This document shows positions 33,705-39,807 of a stretch of DNA of 39,807 bases, piece after piece. The notes beneath the pieces are model-generated. The model made no database searches and was not told where the DNA came from. It saw only the letters and a list, made by a program, of their open reading frames with translations. The position numbers and the translations under genes were made by a program. The DNA is taken from assembly GCA_902610905.1 (NCBI GenBank), contig CACLXS010000002.1:1-39807 (forward strand), in the 5' to 3' direction. Numbering within the stretch: position 1 is the first letter of the stretch; each line of letters starts with the position of its first letter. This stretch comes from an uncultured SAR86 cluster bacterium. Lineage in GTDB: Bacteria; Pseudomonadota; Gammaproteobacteria; Magnimaribacterales; D2472.

Positions 33705-35378
33705 TTAAAATAAACCTTCTATATTCTTATTTTTGTCTACTCCAATATTTTCAGATGCTGGTTTTCTTGGAAGGCCAGGCATAGTCATTATCTCTCCACA
33801 AATAACAACAATAAATTCAGCACCCGAGCATAACCTTACTTCTCTAATTGGAACTTCATGGCCTGATGGTGCACCTAATAATAGTGGATCAGTTGAAAAA
33901 CTATATTGAGTTTTTGCCATACAAACCGGATAGTTTCCATAACCATCTTCTTCTAATTTCTTAAATTTATTTCTAACTTTTTTATCAGCAATAATTCCTG
34001 AAGCCCCATAAATATTCTTAGCAATATGTTCAGTTTTTTCCCACAATGGCATACCATCATCATATAAAGTTTTAAATGAAGCACTATTGCTATCAGCTAA
34101 TTCAGCAACATGAGTTGCTAAATCTGCAGCACCTTTTCCGCCATTGGACCAATGTGATGATATTTTGCAAGCAACTCCTAGATTTTCACAAAATTGGATT
34201 ATTGCTTCATGCTCTTCTTTTGTGTCTGTGTAATACTCATTAATCCCAACAGTAACTGGTACCCCAAATTTTGTAATATTTTGTATGTGTCTCTCAAGAT
34301 TTTTACATCCATCTTTAATTGCTTGAACATTCTCATCTTTTAAGTCATCTTTTTTGACTCCACCATGCATTTTTAAGGCTTTAGTTGTGGCAACAAGAAC
34401 AACTGCATCTGGAGATAAGCCTGCTTTTCTGCATTTAATATCAAAAAACTTTTCAGCTCCTAAATCTGCGCCAAAACCAGCCTCAGTAACAACATAATCT
34501 GCCAATTTAAGAGCACTTTTTGTAGCCATAACTGAGTTACATCCATGAGCAATGTTTGCAAATGGTCCACCATGCATAAATGCTGGATTATTCTCAAGCG
34601 TTTGAACTAAATTTGGTTGAAACGCATCTCGCAATAACGCTGTTATTGCACCTTGTGCGTTTAATTGAGAAACTTTAACGGGCTCTTGTTTTCTTGTATA
34701 TCCAATTACAATATTTCCTACCCTTTCTTGCAAATCTTCAAGATCACTCGCTAAACAAAAAACAGCCATTATTTCTGATGCTACAGTAATATCAAAACCA
34801 CTTTGTCTCGGTATCCCATTTCCTATCCCACCCAGACCACATGTTATATCTCTTAATGATCTATCATTCATATCAACAACCCTTCTCCAAGTTATTCTCC
34901 TTGGATCTATGTTGAGACTATTTTCCCAATGAATATGATTATCAACGACTGCTGATAAAAGATTATGAGCAGCACCAATTGCATGGAAATCTCCTGTGAA
35001 ATGAAGATTTATATCTGTCATCGGTACGACCTGAGCATAGCCGCCACCAGCAGCTCCACCTTTCATGCCAAAACAAGGACCAAGACTAGGCTCTCTTAAG
35101 CAAATCATCGCTTTTTTTCCAATATGACATAAGCCATCAACAAGACCAACACTTGTTGTTGTCTTGCCCTCACCTGCAGGGGTTGGAGAAATAGCAGTGA
35201 CCAAAATTAATTTGCCATCTTTTTTATCTTTACAAGAATCTAAAAAATTATAATTAATTTTTGCTTTATCATTACCATAAACAATTAAAGCCTCTTCAGG
35301 AATATTTAGAGATGATGCAACATCTTTAATATGTTTTTTTTTGGCATTATTTGCAATTTCTAAATCAGTTTTATGCAT
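33705..35378 (-). CDS. fhs: formate-tetrahydrofolate ligase
   Basis: 557 aa, the normal size. The P-loop is [14 protein letters not shown] (66-79); [15 protein letters not shown] and [15 protein letters not shown] are Fhs hallmarks, as is the late GLPRKPASE. It makes 10-formyl-tetrahydrofolate from formate, ATP and tetrahydrofolate, feeding purine synthesis and one-carbon metabolism. That matches the purine cluster and folate-dependent GcvT/DmdA-like gene in the window, though they are far apart. The leader holds a stem that pairs with the ribosome site (GGAGAG) before the ATG at 35378. Confidence 0.97.
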   Translation of the reverse strand: MHKTDLEIANNAKKKHIKDVASSLNIPEEALIVYGNDKAKINYNFLDSCKDKKDGKLILVTAISPTPAGEGKTTTSVGLVDGLCHIGKKAMICLREPSLGPCFGMKGGAAGGGYAQVVPMTDINLHFTGDFHAIGAAHNLLSAVVDNHIHWENSLNIDPRRITWRRVVDMNDRSLRDITCGLGGIGNGIPRQSGFDITVASEIMAVFCLASDLEDLQERVGNIVIGYTRKQEPVKVSQLNAQGAITALLRDAFQPNLVQTLENNPAFMHGGPFANIAHGCNSVMATKSALKLADYVVTEAGFGADLGAEKFFDIKCRKAGLSPDAVVLVATTKALKMHGGVKKDDLKDENVQAIKDGCKNLERHIQNITKFGVPVTVGINEYYTDTKEEHEAIIQFCENLGVACKISSHWSNGGKGAADLATHVAELADSNSASFKTLYDDGMPLWEKTEHIAKNIYGASGIIADKKVRNKFKKLEEDGYGNYPVCMAKTQYSFSTDPLLLGAPSGHEVPIREVRLCSGAEFIVVICGEIMTMPGLPRKPASENIGVDKNKNIEGLF

Positions 35379-35383
35379 ATCTA

Positions 35384-35426
35384 TATACTCTCCGTTTAAA
35401 ATATATAAAATAATGAAGAGAGTATA
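35384..35426 (-). promoter_or_regulatory. 9-bp leader stem overlapping the fhs Shine-Dalgarno
   Basis: TATACTCTC (35384-35392) and GAGAGTATA (35418-35426) are perfect inverted copies separated by 25 A+T-rich nt. On the minus strand the downstream arm is GAGAGTATA and includes the GGAGAG ribosome site about 9 nt before the fhs ATG. Folding would hide that site, so ligand- or temperature-dependent opening is conceivable. I do not recognise a known tetrahydrofolate riboswitch here. Confidence 0.5.
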
Positions 35427-35439
35427 CCTAAAGTTAGGT
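35426..35439. promoter_or_regulatory. short palindrome adjacent to the fhs leader stem
   Basis: ACCTAA-AG-TTAGGT, six pairs around a 2-nt centre, abuts the fhs leader inverted repeat and lies just after the photolyase stop codon. It has the look of a compact operator; a 2-nt loop is too tight for a good RNA hairpin. Confidence 0.35.
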
Positions 35440-35461
35440 AACTAGACTATGAAAATTAAAT

Positions 35462-36880
35462 CTAGGATTTTGCTACTTTAAAGGCTTCTATTGCTCTAAG
35501 TCTCGATTCTTTTAAATCTAAAATTTGTTCAGGATAATTACAATACCTTCTATGTTCTTTTGGGGGATCATGGATAACAGATTTATCTAAATCCTTTAGT
35601 TCAGGTATATACTTTTTTATAAACAAACCTTCTTTATCAAAATTTGTTGACTGTGTTATTGGATTAAAAATTCTAAAATAAGGAGCAGCATCTGTTCCCG
35701 TAGAACTGCTCCACTGCCAACCACCATTATTTGATGCAAAGTCTCCATCGATAAGATTTTGCATAAAAAAAGCCTCACCCAATCTCCAATCATGAAGCAT
35801 ATTTTTAGTAAAAAACATTGCTACAACCATACGAAGACGATTATGCATCCAACCCTCATTAGAAAGTTGTCTCATGGCTGCATCAACAATTGGAAATCCA
35901 GTTTTACCTGCTTTCCAAGCTTCAAATTCTTCTTCGTTATACCTCCACTCAATTTTCTTTGAGTAATCTTGGAAAGGCTGACCTCTGCTAACTTTTGGAA
36001 AAGAGAACAAAATATTTTTATAAAATTCTCTCCATACTATCTCATCAATCCACTTAGTAATACCTATACTACCTGAAGAAAATTCAAAATTATTAAGCTT
36101 AAGTGCTTCAAGAATACATTTTTTTGGAGAAATTATGCCCAATGCCAGATAAGGCGAAATACGGCTTGTCCCTTCGAGAATTGGGTCATTTCTATTCTTT
36201 GAATAATTATTAACTTTATTTTTTAAAAAATCTTCAAGTCTTCTCTTGGCCTCATCTTCGCCTGGAACCCATAAATCCATTTCAACAAAATGAGTCTTTT
36301 CAAAATCAAAATTAAAATTTTTAATATTTGATGGCTTACCTACAGAAAAATTTTTTTTGTGGTAATCAAAATCTATATCAAGGAAATCCATCTCAAAATT
36401 TTCTATCCACTTTCTTTTAAATGGCGTGAATACTGAATAGGGTTGGTTTTGACCAGTTTTTAAGGTTCCAGGCTTATAAACAACCTGATCATCAAAATTT
36501 TTTACTTGAATATTTGATTCTTTCAAGATCTTTGAAACCTTTTTATCTCGAATTTCTTCATCTTCACCAAATTGATTATTCCAATAAACGGTATTTATAG
36601 AGTTTTCAATTGCATATTGATTTAGTAAAACTCCATTATCTTCAAACCCTTTACTATTAAGGAGAATCAATGGAATATTTAAACTCGCTAAGCTTTGCTC
36701 AAGACTGTTTAGGTTTCTAATTAAAAAATCTATCTTAATATTTGATTCGTTATGTCTTTTTAGTTGTACTTTTGAATAAATGAAAACTGCATGTATTTCA
36801 TCAGATTCAATAAATGCATTTTTTAATGCCGGATTATCCTCTAGGCGTAAGTCAGATCTAAACCAAACTAAAGTCTTCAT
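35462..36880 (-). CDS. phrB: deoxyribodipyrimidine photolyase (class I CPD)
   Basis: 472 aa, E. coli-like length (472). The N-terminal antenna domain starts MKTLVWFRSDLRLEDNPAL. The FAD domain has EGTSRISPYLALGIISPK, VWREFYKNILFSFP and MRQLSNEGWMHNRLRMVVA, then NNGGWQWSSSTGTDAAPYFR with the conserved Trp and Asn near the flavin. It splits cyclobutane pyrimidine dimers using light, consistent with a sunlit marine habitat. A cryptochrome role is less likely given the complete photolyase core. The suhB-like gene ends 27 nt upstream on the same strand. Confidence 0.94.
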   Translation of the reverse strand: MKTLVWFRSDLRLEDNPALKNAFIESDEIHAVFIYSKVQLKRHNESNIKIDFLIRNLNSLEQSLASLNIPLILLNSKGFEDNGVLLNQYAIENSINTVYWNNQFGEDEEIRDKKVSKILKESNIQVKNFDDQVVYKPGTLKTGQNQPYSVFTPFKRKWIENFEMDFLDIDFDYHKKNFSVGKPSNIKNFNFDFEKTHFVEMDLWVPGEDEAKRRLEDFLKNKVNNYSKNRNDPILEGTSRISPYLALGIISPKKCILEALKLNNFEFSSGSIGITKWIDEIVWREFYKNILFSFPKVSRGQPFQDYSKKIEWRYNEEEFEAWKAGKTGFPIVDAAMRQLSNEGWMHNRLRMVVAMFFTKNMLHDWRLGEAFFMQNLIDGDFASNNGGWQWSSSTGTDAAPYFRIFNPITQSTNFDKEGLFIKKYIPELKDLDKSVIHDPPKEHRRYCNYPEQILDLKESRLRAIEAFKVAKS

Positions 36881-36907
36881 GGTTTTTTAGAAATTTTTAT
36901 CATTTTA

Positions 36908-37660
36908 TCAATTAATGATTTTGCCATTTGAAATAAAGACATTAACTTGATAGTTCTCATTGGGCTCAGTAATTTTTACAATACCACCAGCAGACTCGAC
37001 TATTGCTGCTCCAGCAGCTATATCCCATAAATATGTATTATTTTCTTTATAAACATCAGCTGAACCTGAGGCAACATACGCAGCAGCCATTGCTGCTGAG
37101 CCAATCATTCGCACTTTCCTCCAATTTTGAAAATCTTTTACAAAATTAAAAATTGATGCGTCTGAAAAATCTGTATTATTTGGCAATCCTGTTAACAAAA
37201 TGCCTTTTTTTTGGTTATTAATATTTGATATATTTATCATTTCATCATTCTTCAATGCTTTTGTATTAGTTGATCCTTGATATAAATCATTATTATTAAA
37301 ATCAAAGATTACTCCTACTACTGGTTTGAGATTTTCAACTAATGCAATTGAAACGCAACATAGTGGTAGGTTTCTTGCATAATTTGCCGTACCGTCTAGG
37401 GGGTCTACTACCCAAAATATTTCACCTAAATCTTCAACTGACTTACCACTTTCTTCTGCAAGAATAGGATAATCAGAATTTGCTTGTATGTATTCTTTGA
37501 TAAATTTTTCTGATTCAAGATCAGCTTTAAGCTTTAAATCTGTATCTGAGGAAAATATCGAATGTTGTAAATCATTTCTTTTCTCAATTAAAATCTCTCC
37601 AGCCTTTTTGGCAGTAAATTTTGCAATTTGTAATTCATTTTCAAAAATATCTTTATTCAT
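36908..37660 (-). CDS. inositol-monophosphatase-family phosphatase (SuhB/HisN-like)
   Basis: 250 aa. Metal-binding motifs are PILAEESG (Glu69/Glu70), WVVDPLDGTANY (83-94) and the late YLWDIAAGAAIVESAGG. The DGTANY form fits inositol monophosphatase/SuhB or HisN (histidinol-phosphatase) more than CysQ, which has DGTKEF. It hydrolyses a small phosphate monoester with magnesium; the substrate is not certain. Shares the minus strand with phrB. The 134-nt gap to the WecA-like gene is divergent. Confidence 0.85.
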   Translation of the reverse strand: MNKDIFENELQIAKFTAKKAGEILIEKRNDLQHSIFSSDTDLKLKADLESEKFIKEYIQANSDYPILAEESGKSVEDLGEIFWVVDPLDGTANYARNLPLCCVSIALVENLKPVVGVIFDFNNNDLYQGSTNTKALKNDEMINISNINNQKKGILLTGLPNNTDFSDASIFNFVKDFQNWRKVRMIGSAAMAAAYVASGSADVYKENNTYLWDIAAGAAIVESAGGIVKITEPNENYQVNVFISNGKIIN

Positions 37661-37750
37661 ACAATTATCATTATGATGAGAAACTATTTTTATTATACGA
37701 ATGTGTTATTAATGCTTTATTAATATGTATATAATAAAAACATTTATAAA

Positions 37751-37780
37751 TTGCTAACAACATATACATATAGATATAAC
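37751..37780 (+). promoter_or_regulatory. candidate promoter for the WecA-like gene
   Basis: TTGCTA (37751-37756) and TATAAC (37775-37780) are 18 nt apart, four and five matches to consensus, and would start transcription near 37787 in front of the ATG at 37795. Assigned by eye in a very A+T-rich gap, so chance matches are possible. Confidence 0.3.
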
Positions 37781-37794
37781 GTAAAATAACCTTT

Positions 37795-38859
37795 ATGGAT
37801 TTAAATATAATCATCGATTATTTAATTATAAGCATAATTGCTTCTATGGCTATCAATAGTGCTATGCGTAGTTTAGCAAAAAAAAGAAAGATCCTAATTG
37901 ATCTTCCTGACCGTAGTCGTAAGTTTCACAATCGAGCCACTCCATTAACTGGAGGTTTGGCAATATTAATAGCCTCAGTGCTCTCGGCTGAACTTTATTT
38001 AGACTTTAATGGGTTGAAAGGCTATGTGCCTGAATTTACATATCACTTAACGATAGCGTCTATTATTTTAGTACCATTATTTTTGATTGATGATTTCAAA
38101 AGTATAAAGCCAACAATACGAATTGTATTTCAAATTCTTTTAAGCTTATATATGATATTAATGACAGATATTAAATTAGAAAACTTGGGTAATATTTTTT
38201 ATTTTGGTGATATTCATCTGGGTGTTTTAAGTATTCCTTTCACAATCTTTTGTACTGTTGGTTTGATGAATGCATTTAATATGATAGATGGAATAAATGG
38301 TTTATGTTCTGGAACAGCTATGATTGCTCTTCTTTTGATAGGTTTTAAATCCGGACTCATATATGACTCCATGCTTGTTCTTATTATTGGGGCAATGATT
38401 GGCTTTCTTCTTTTTAATTTGAGAATTTTTGGAAAAAAACGTGGTGTATTTTTAGGCGACCATGGCTCTAATTTAATTGGTTTTTGGGTCGCATGGGCAG
38501 CTATTTATTCTTCCCAGAGTACTGTTTATAAATTAGAACCTATGACCATGATTTGGTTTGTTTCCATACCATTACTAGACTGTATTGGTCTTATTATCTC
38601 TAGGGTTGGCAAGGGTAAAAGCTGGTCAACTCCAGGAAGAGACCATATCCATCATAAGCTAATGCATAAATTTTCACCCGAGGTAACTCTTTTAATTATT
38701 TTACTTATCACATTAATATTTGGTTTCTTTGCAATATATATTGAAAATAATTTCCCTATTTGGATATCAACATTATTATTTATTCTTTTTGCAATCTTTT
38801 ATTATATGTATGCTTATAATTATGAATTAAGGCAAAGACTAAAAATTAAAAATGTTTAA
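37795..38859 (+). CDS. wecA: WecA/TagO-like undecaprenyl-phosphate N-acetylhexosaminyl-1-phosphate transferase
   Basis: 354 aa, about ten membrane segments. The polyprenyl-phosphate sugar-1-phosphate transferase signatures are FLIDDFKSIKP (96-106), MNAFNMIDGINGLCSG (158-173), VFLGDHGSNLIGF (218-230) and the C-terminal GRDHIHHKLMH (281-291), a His-rich loop typical of WecA/TagO and absent from MraY. It attaches GlcNAc-1-phosphate (or similar) to undecaprenyl phosphate to start O-antigen or another envelope glycan; ugd elsewhere in the window could supply a sugar for the same glycan. It overlaps the TerB-like gene by 8 nt, so the two are translationally coupled. Confidence 0.88.
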   Translation: MDLNIIIDYLIISIIASMAINSAMRSLAKKRKILIDLPDRSRKFHNRATPLTGGLAILIASVLSAELYLDFNGLKGYVPEFTYHLTIASIILVPLFLIDDFKSIKPTIRIVFQILLSLYMILMTDIKLENLGNIFYFGDIHLGVLSIPFTIFCTVGLMNAFNMIDGINGLCSGTAMIALLLIGFKSGLIYDSMLVLIIGAMIGFLLFNLRIFGKKRGVFLGDHGSNLIGFWVAWAAIYSSQSTVYKLEPMTMIWFVSIPLLDCIGLIISRVGKGKSWSTPGRDHIHHKLMHKFSPEVTLLIILLITLIFGFFAIYIENNFPIWISTLLFILFAIFYYMYAYNYELRQRLKIKNV

Positions 38860-39301
38860 TTTCTTTAAAAAAAAGACAAATACTTCTAATGATTTAGTTG
38901 ATAAAGAAAGTTTTGACATTGAGCTTATCGGGTTTGCTCTTGCCTATGAGGTAGCAAGATCAGATGGAAAAGTTGATGAAGACGAGTTATTTACAATTAA
39001 AAAAAATATTGCTAATAAATCTGTTGAGCTTAATTATAGTTCTGAAGAAGTGTTAGAAAAAATAGAAGAGCAGAGTACCAGCCAAGTATCATTTCATAAT
39101 TTTATTAATGACATCAATCATTTTTTCTCGATTGATGAAAAGTACAGATTGATTAAATTTTTATGGGAAACAGCTTATTCAGATAATGTCCTTACAGTAG
39201 ATGAGGAAAGATTGATAAGAAGAATTGCGGACATGTTGCATGTAAAAGATTTAAAAGTCTTGAAGCTCAAGCATGAAGCAAAGAAAAATATAGAAAACTA
39301 A
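38852..39301 (+). CDS. TerB-like (tellurite resistance-fold) protein
   Basis: 149 aa. Two TerB-like acidic repeats are visible: LAYEVARSDGKVDEDELFTI and TAYSDNVLTVDEERLIRRIA, each with the D-x-x-x-x-x-E metal-binding helix-loop pattern of TerB (COG4103). The N-terminus MFNFFKKKTNTSND is charged and soluble, so the protein is probably cytosolic. The role of stand-alone TerB proteins is not settled; membrane stress and envelope links have been proposed. Its start lies inside the WecA-like gene, and its TAA shares two bases with the convergent esterase stop. Confidence 0.82.
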   Translation: MFNFFKKKTNTSNDLVDKESFDIELIGFALAYEVARSDGKVDEDELFTIKKNIANKSVELNYSSEEVLEKIEEQSTSQVSFHNFINDINHFFSIDEKYRLIKFLWETAYSDNVLTVDEERLIRRIADMLHVKDLKVLKLKHEAKKNIEN

Positions 39302-39807
39302 TACTCGATAAAACTGTCATTGTCATCAAGAAATATTATTGCGTCAGATTTTTTGCACGAAAACGTGGCATATTTAATCAATTTATCAAAAATATCATTA
39401 CCAACCAAAGAGCCCATCTGATATAGAATTACACACTTTTCAATATTATTAACCCTAGTATCCTCATTTAGCTCTTCAATTAATTCTTTGTAACTAGAAG
39501 AAATTTCAATTACCTTCATATTTCTTTTTCTATCAAGAATAATAAAATTTTTCCTATCTGGAGAATACTTTTCCCATTTAATTTTGTTTGATGATTCTCC
39601 AGGTTCACCAAATTTTGCAAAGTTTGTCCAAAATCTCATCATATTTTTTGATGTAAATTTCTTGGAAGGTCCAATTGGATAGAGCAAAAACCCATAATCG
39701 CCTACCAGTTTATTGTTTCCGCTTAAAAGGGGTATTTCTGTTGCGTGAGCTGCCCCAAAAAGCTTTTGAAAATCAGCAATAAAAAATTTTCTGTGATCAT
39801 CCCAATC
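39298..39807 (-). CDS. type B carboxylesterase, C-terminal end (partial)
   Basis: Runs off the right edge, so only the last 169 codons are present (TAG at 39298-39300; an internal TTG at 39687 is not the true start). The visible part starts at about WDDHRKFFIADFQ and contains FGAAHATEIPLL, where the His is the catalytic histidine of alpha/beta-hydrolase type B carboxylesterases, then MRFWTNFAKFGEPGES, a usual C-terminal segment (RFWTNFAKxGxP). It hydrolyses carboxylic esters; the nucleophile and oxyanion regions lie outside the window. The C-terminal third (about 60 residues) is divergent and may be a family-specific tail. Confidence 0.9.
   Translation of the reverse strand, partial: DWDDHRKFFIADFQKLFGAAHATEIPLLSGNNKLVGDYGFLLYPIGPSKKFTSKNMMRFWTNFAKFGEPGESSNKIKWEKYSPDRKNFIILDRKRNMKVIEISSSYKELIEELNEDTRVNNIEKCVILYQMGSLVGNDIFDKLIKYATFSCKKSDAIIFLDDNDSFIEY

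Noticed and set aside
1-39807. tRNA or rRNA genes, CRISPR arrays, insertion sequences and prophage genes
   Set aside because: I looked in the gaps (largest about 173 nt) and saw no cloverleaf-like sequences, tandem spaced repeats, terminal inverted repeats with transposase, or phage-type genes.

Overview
The window is a compact, AT-rich (roughly one-third G+C by eye) piece of a bacterial chromosome. Gene content points to a free-living marine gammaproteobacterium with a streamlined genome, most likely SAR86-like. The signs are a large TonB-dependent receptor, many short-chain dehydrogenase, acyl-CoA and lipid-type enzymes, a photolyase, a DmdA/GcvT-family protein, tiny intergenic gaps and several overlapping genes. 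This placement is inferred from gene content and protein style; there is no rRNA or tRNA in the window to confirm it. I see no insertion sequence, prophage, CRISPR array or integrase, and no gap longer than about 175 nt.

Layout. 1-8414 holds housekeeping and stress genes: the end of an acyl-CoA dehydrogenase, a PlsC/YihG-type acyltransferase, an RraA-family protein, a methionine sulfoxide reductase fusion (MsrA-thioredoxin fold-MsrB), tail-specific protease prc, xthA, a GNAT acetyltransferase, tadA, a CIA30-family secreted protein and a folate-dependent GcvT/DmdA-like protein. 8519-9720 holds an orphan SAM methyltransferase followed by a frameshifted stump of a P-loop kinase gene. 9721-19906 is rich in lipid and small-molecule enzymes. 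It has a minus-strand pair (SnoaL-like protein, saccharopine-dehydrogenase-like reductase), a plus-strand operon (membrane-anchored DJ-1/PfpI protein, membrane-anchored metallo-beta-lactamase, FATP-type acyl-CoA synthetase) and a six-gene minus-strand operon (MDR oxidoreductase, CoA-binding protein, crotonase-fold protein, SDR, nagZ, cupin).

19952-29380 is dominated by purine acquisition and interconversion: a phosphoribosyltransferase, a TonB-dependent receptor, a divergent NCS2-type purine permease, apt, guaA and guaB, with ugd inserted among them. Together they could move purine bases across both membranes and convert them to AMP, IMP/XMP and GMP; the receptor's part in this is only an inference from position. 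29421-35378 holds a small membrane protein, phhB, fumC, a class II aldolase-like protein, an aldehyde dehydrogenase and fhs (formate-tetrahydrofolate ligase). 35462-39807 holds a photolyase, an inositol-monophosphatase-family protein, a WecA-like glycan initiator overlapping a TerB-like gene, and the 3' end of a carboxylesterase.

Most interesting for follow-up are strong inverted repeats in the leaders of a purine phosphoribosyltransferase gene and of fhs (the latter pairing with the ribosome binding site), apparently leaderless guaB and ugd transcripts, the MsrA-Trx-MsrB domain order, a crotonase homologue missing both catalytic glutamates, a DmdA-like protein of uncertain substrate, and the kinase gene remnant. 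I do not see a clearly new multi-gene defence or mobile system.
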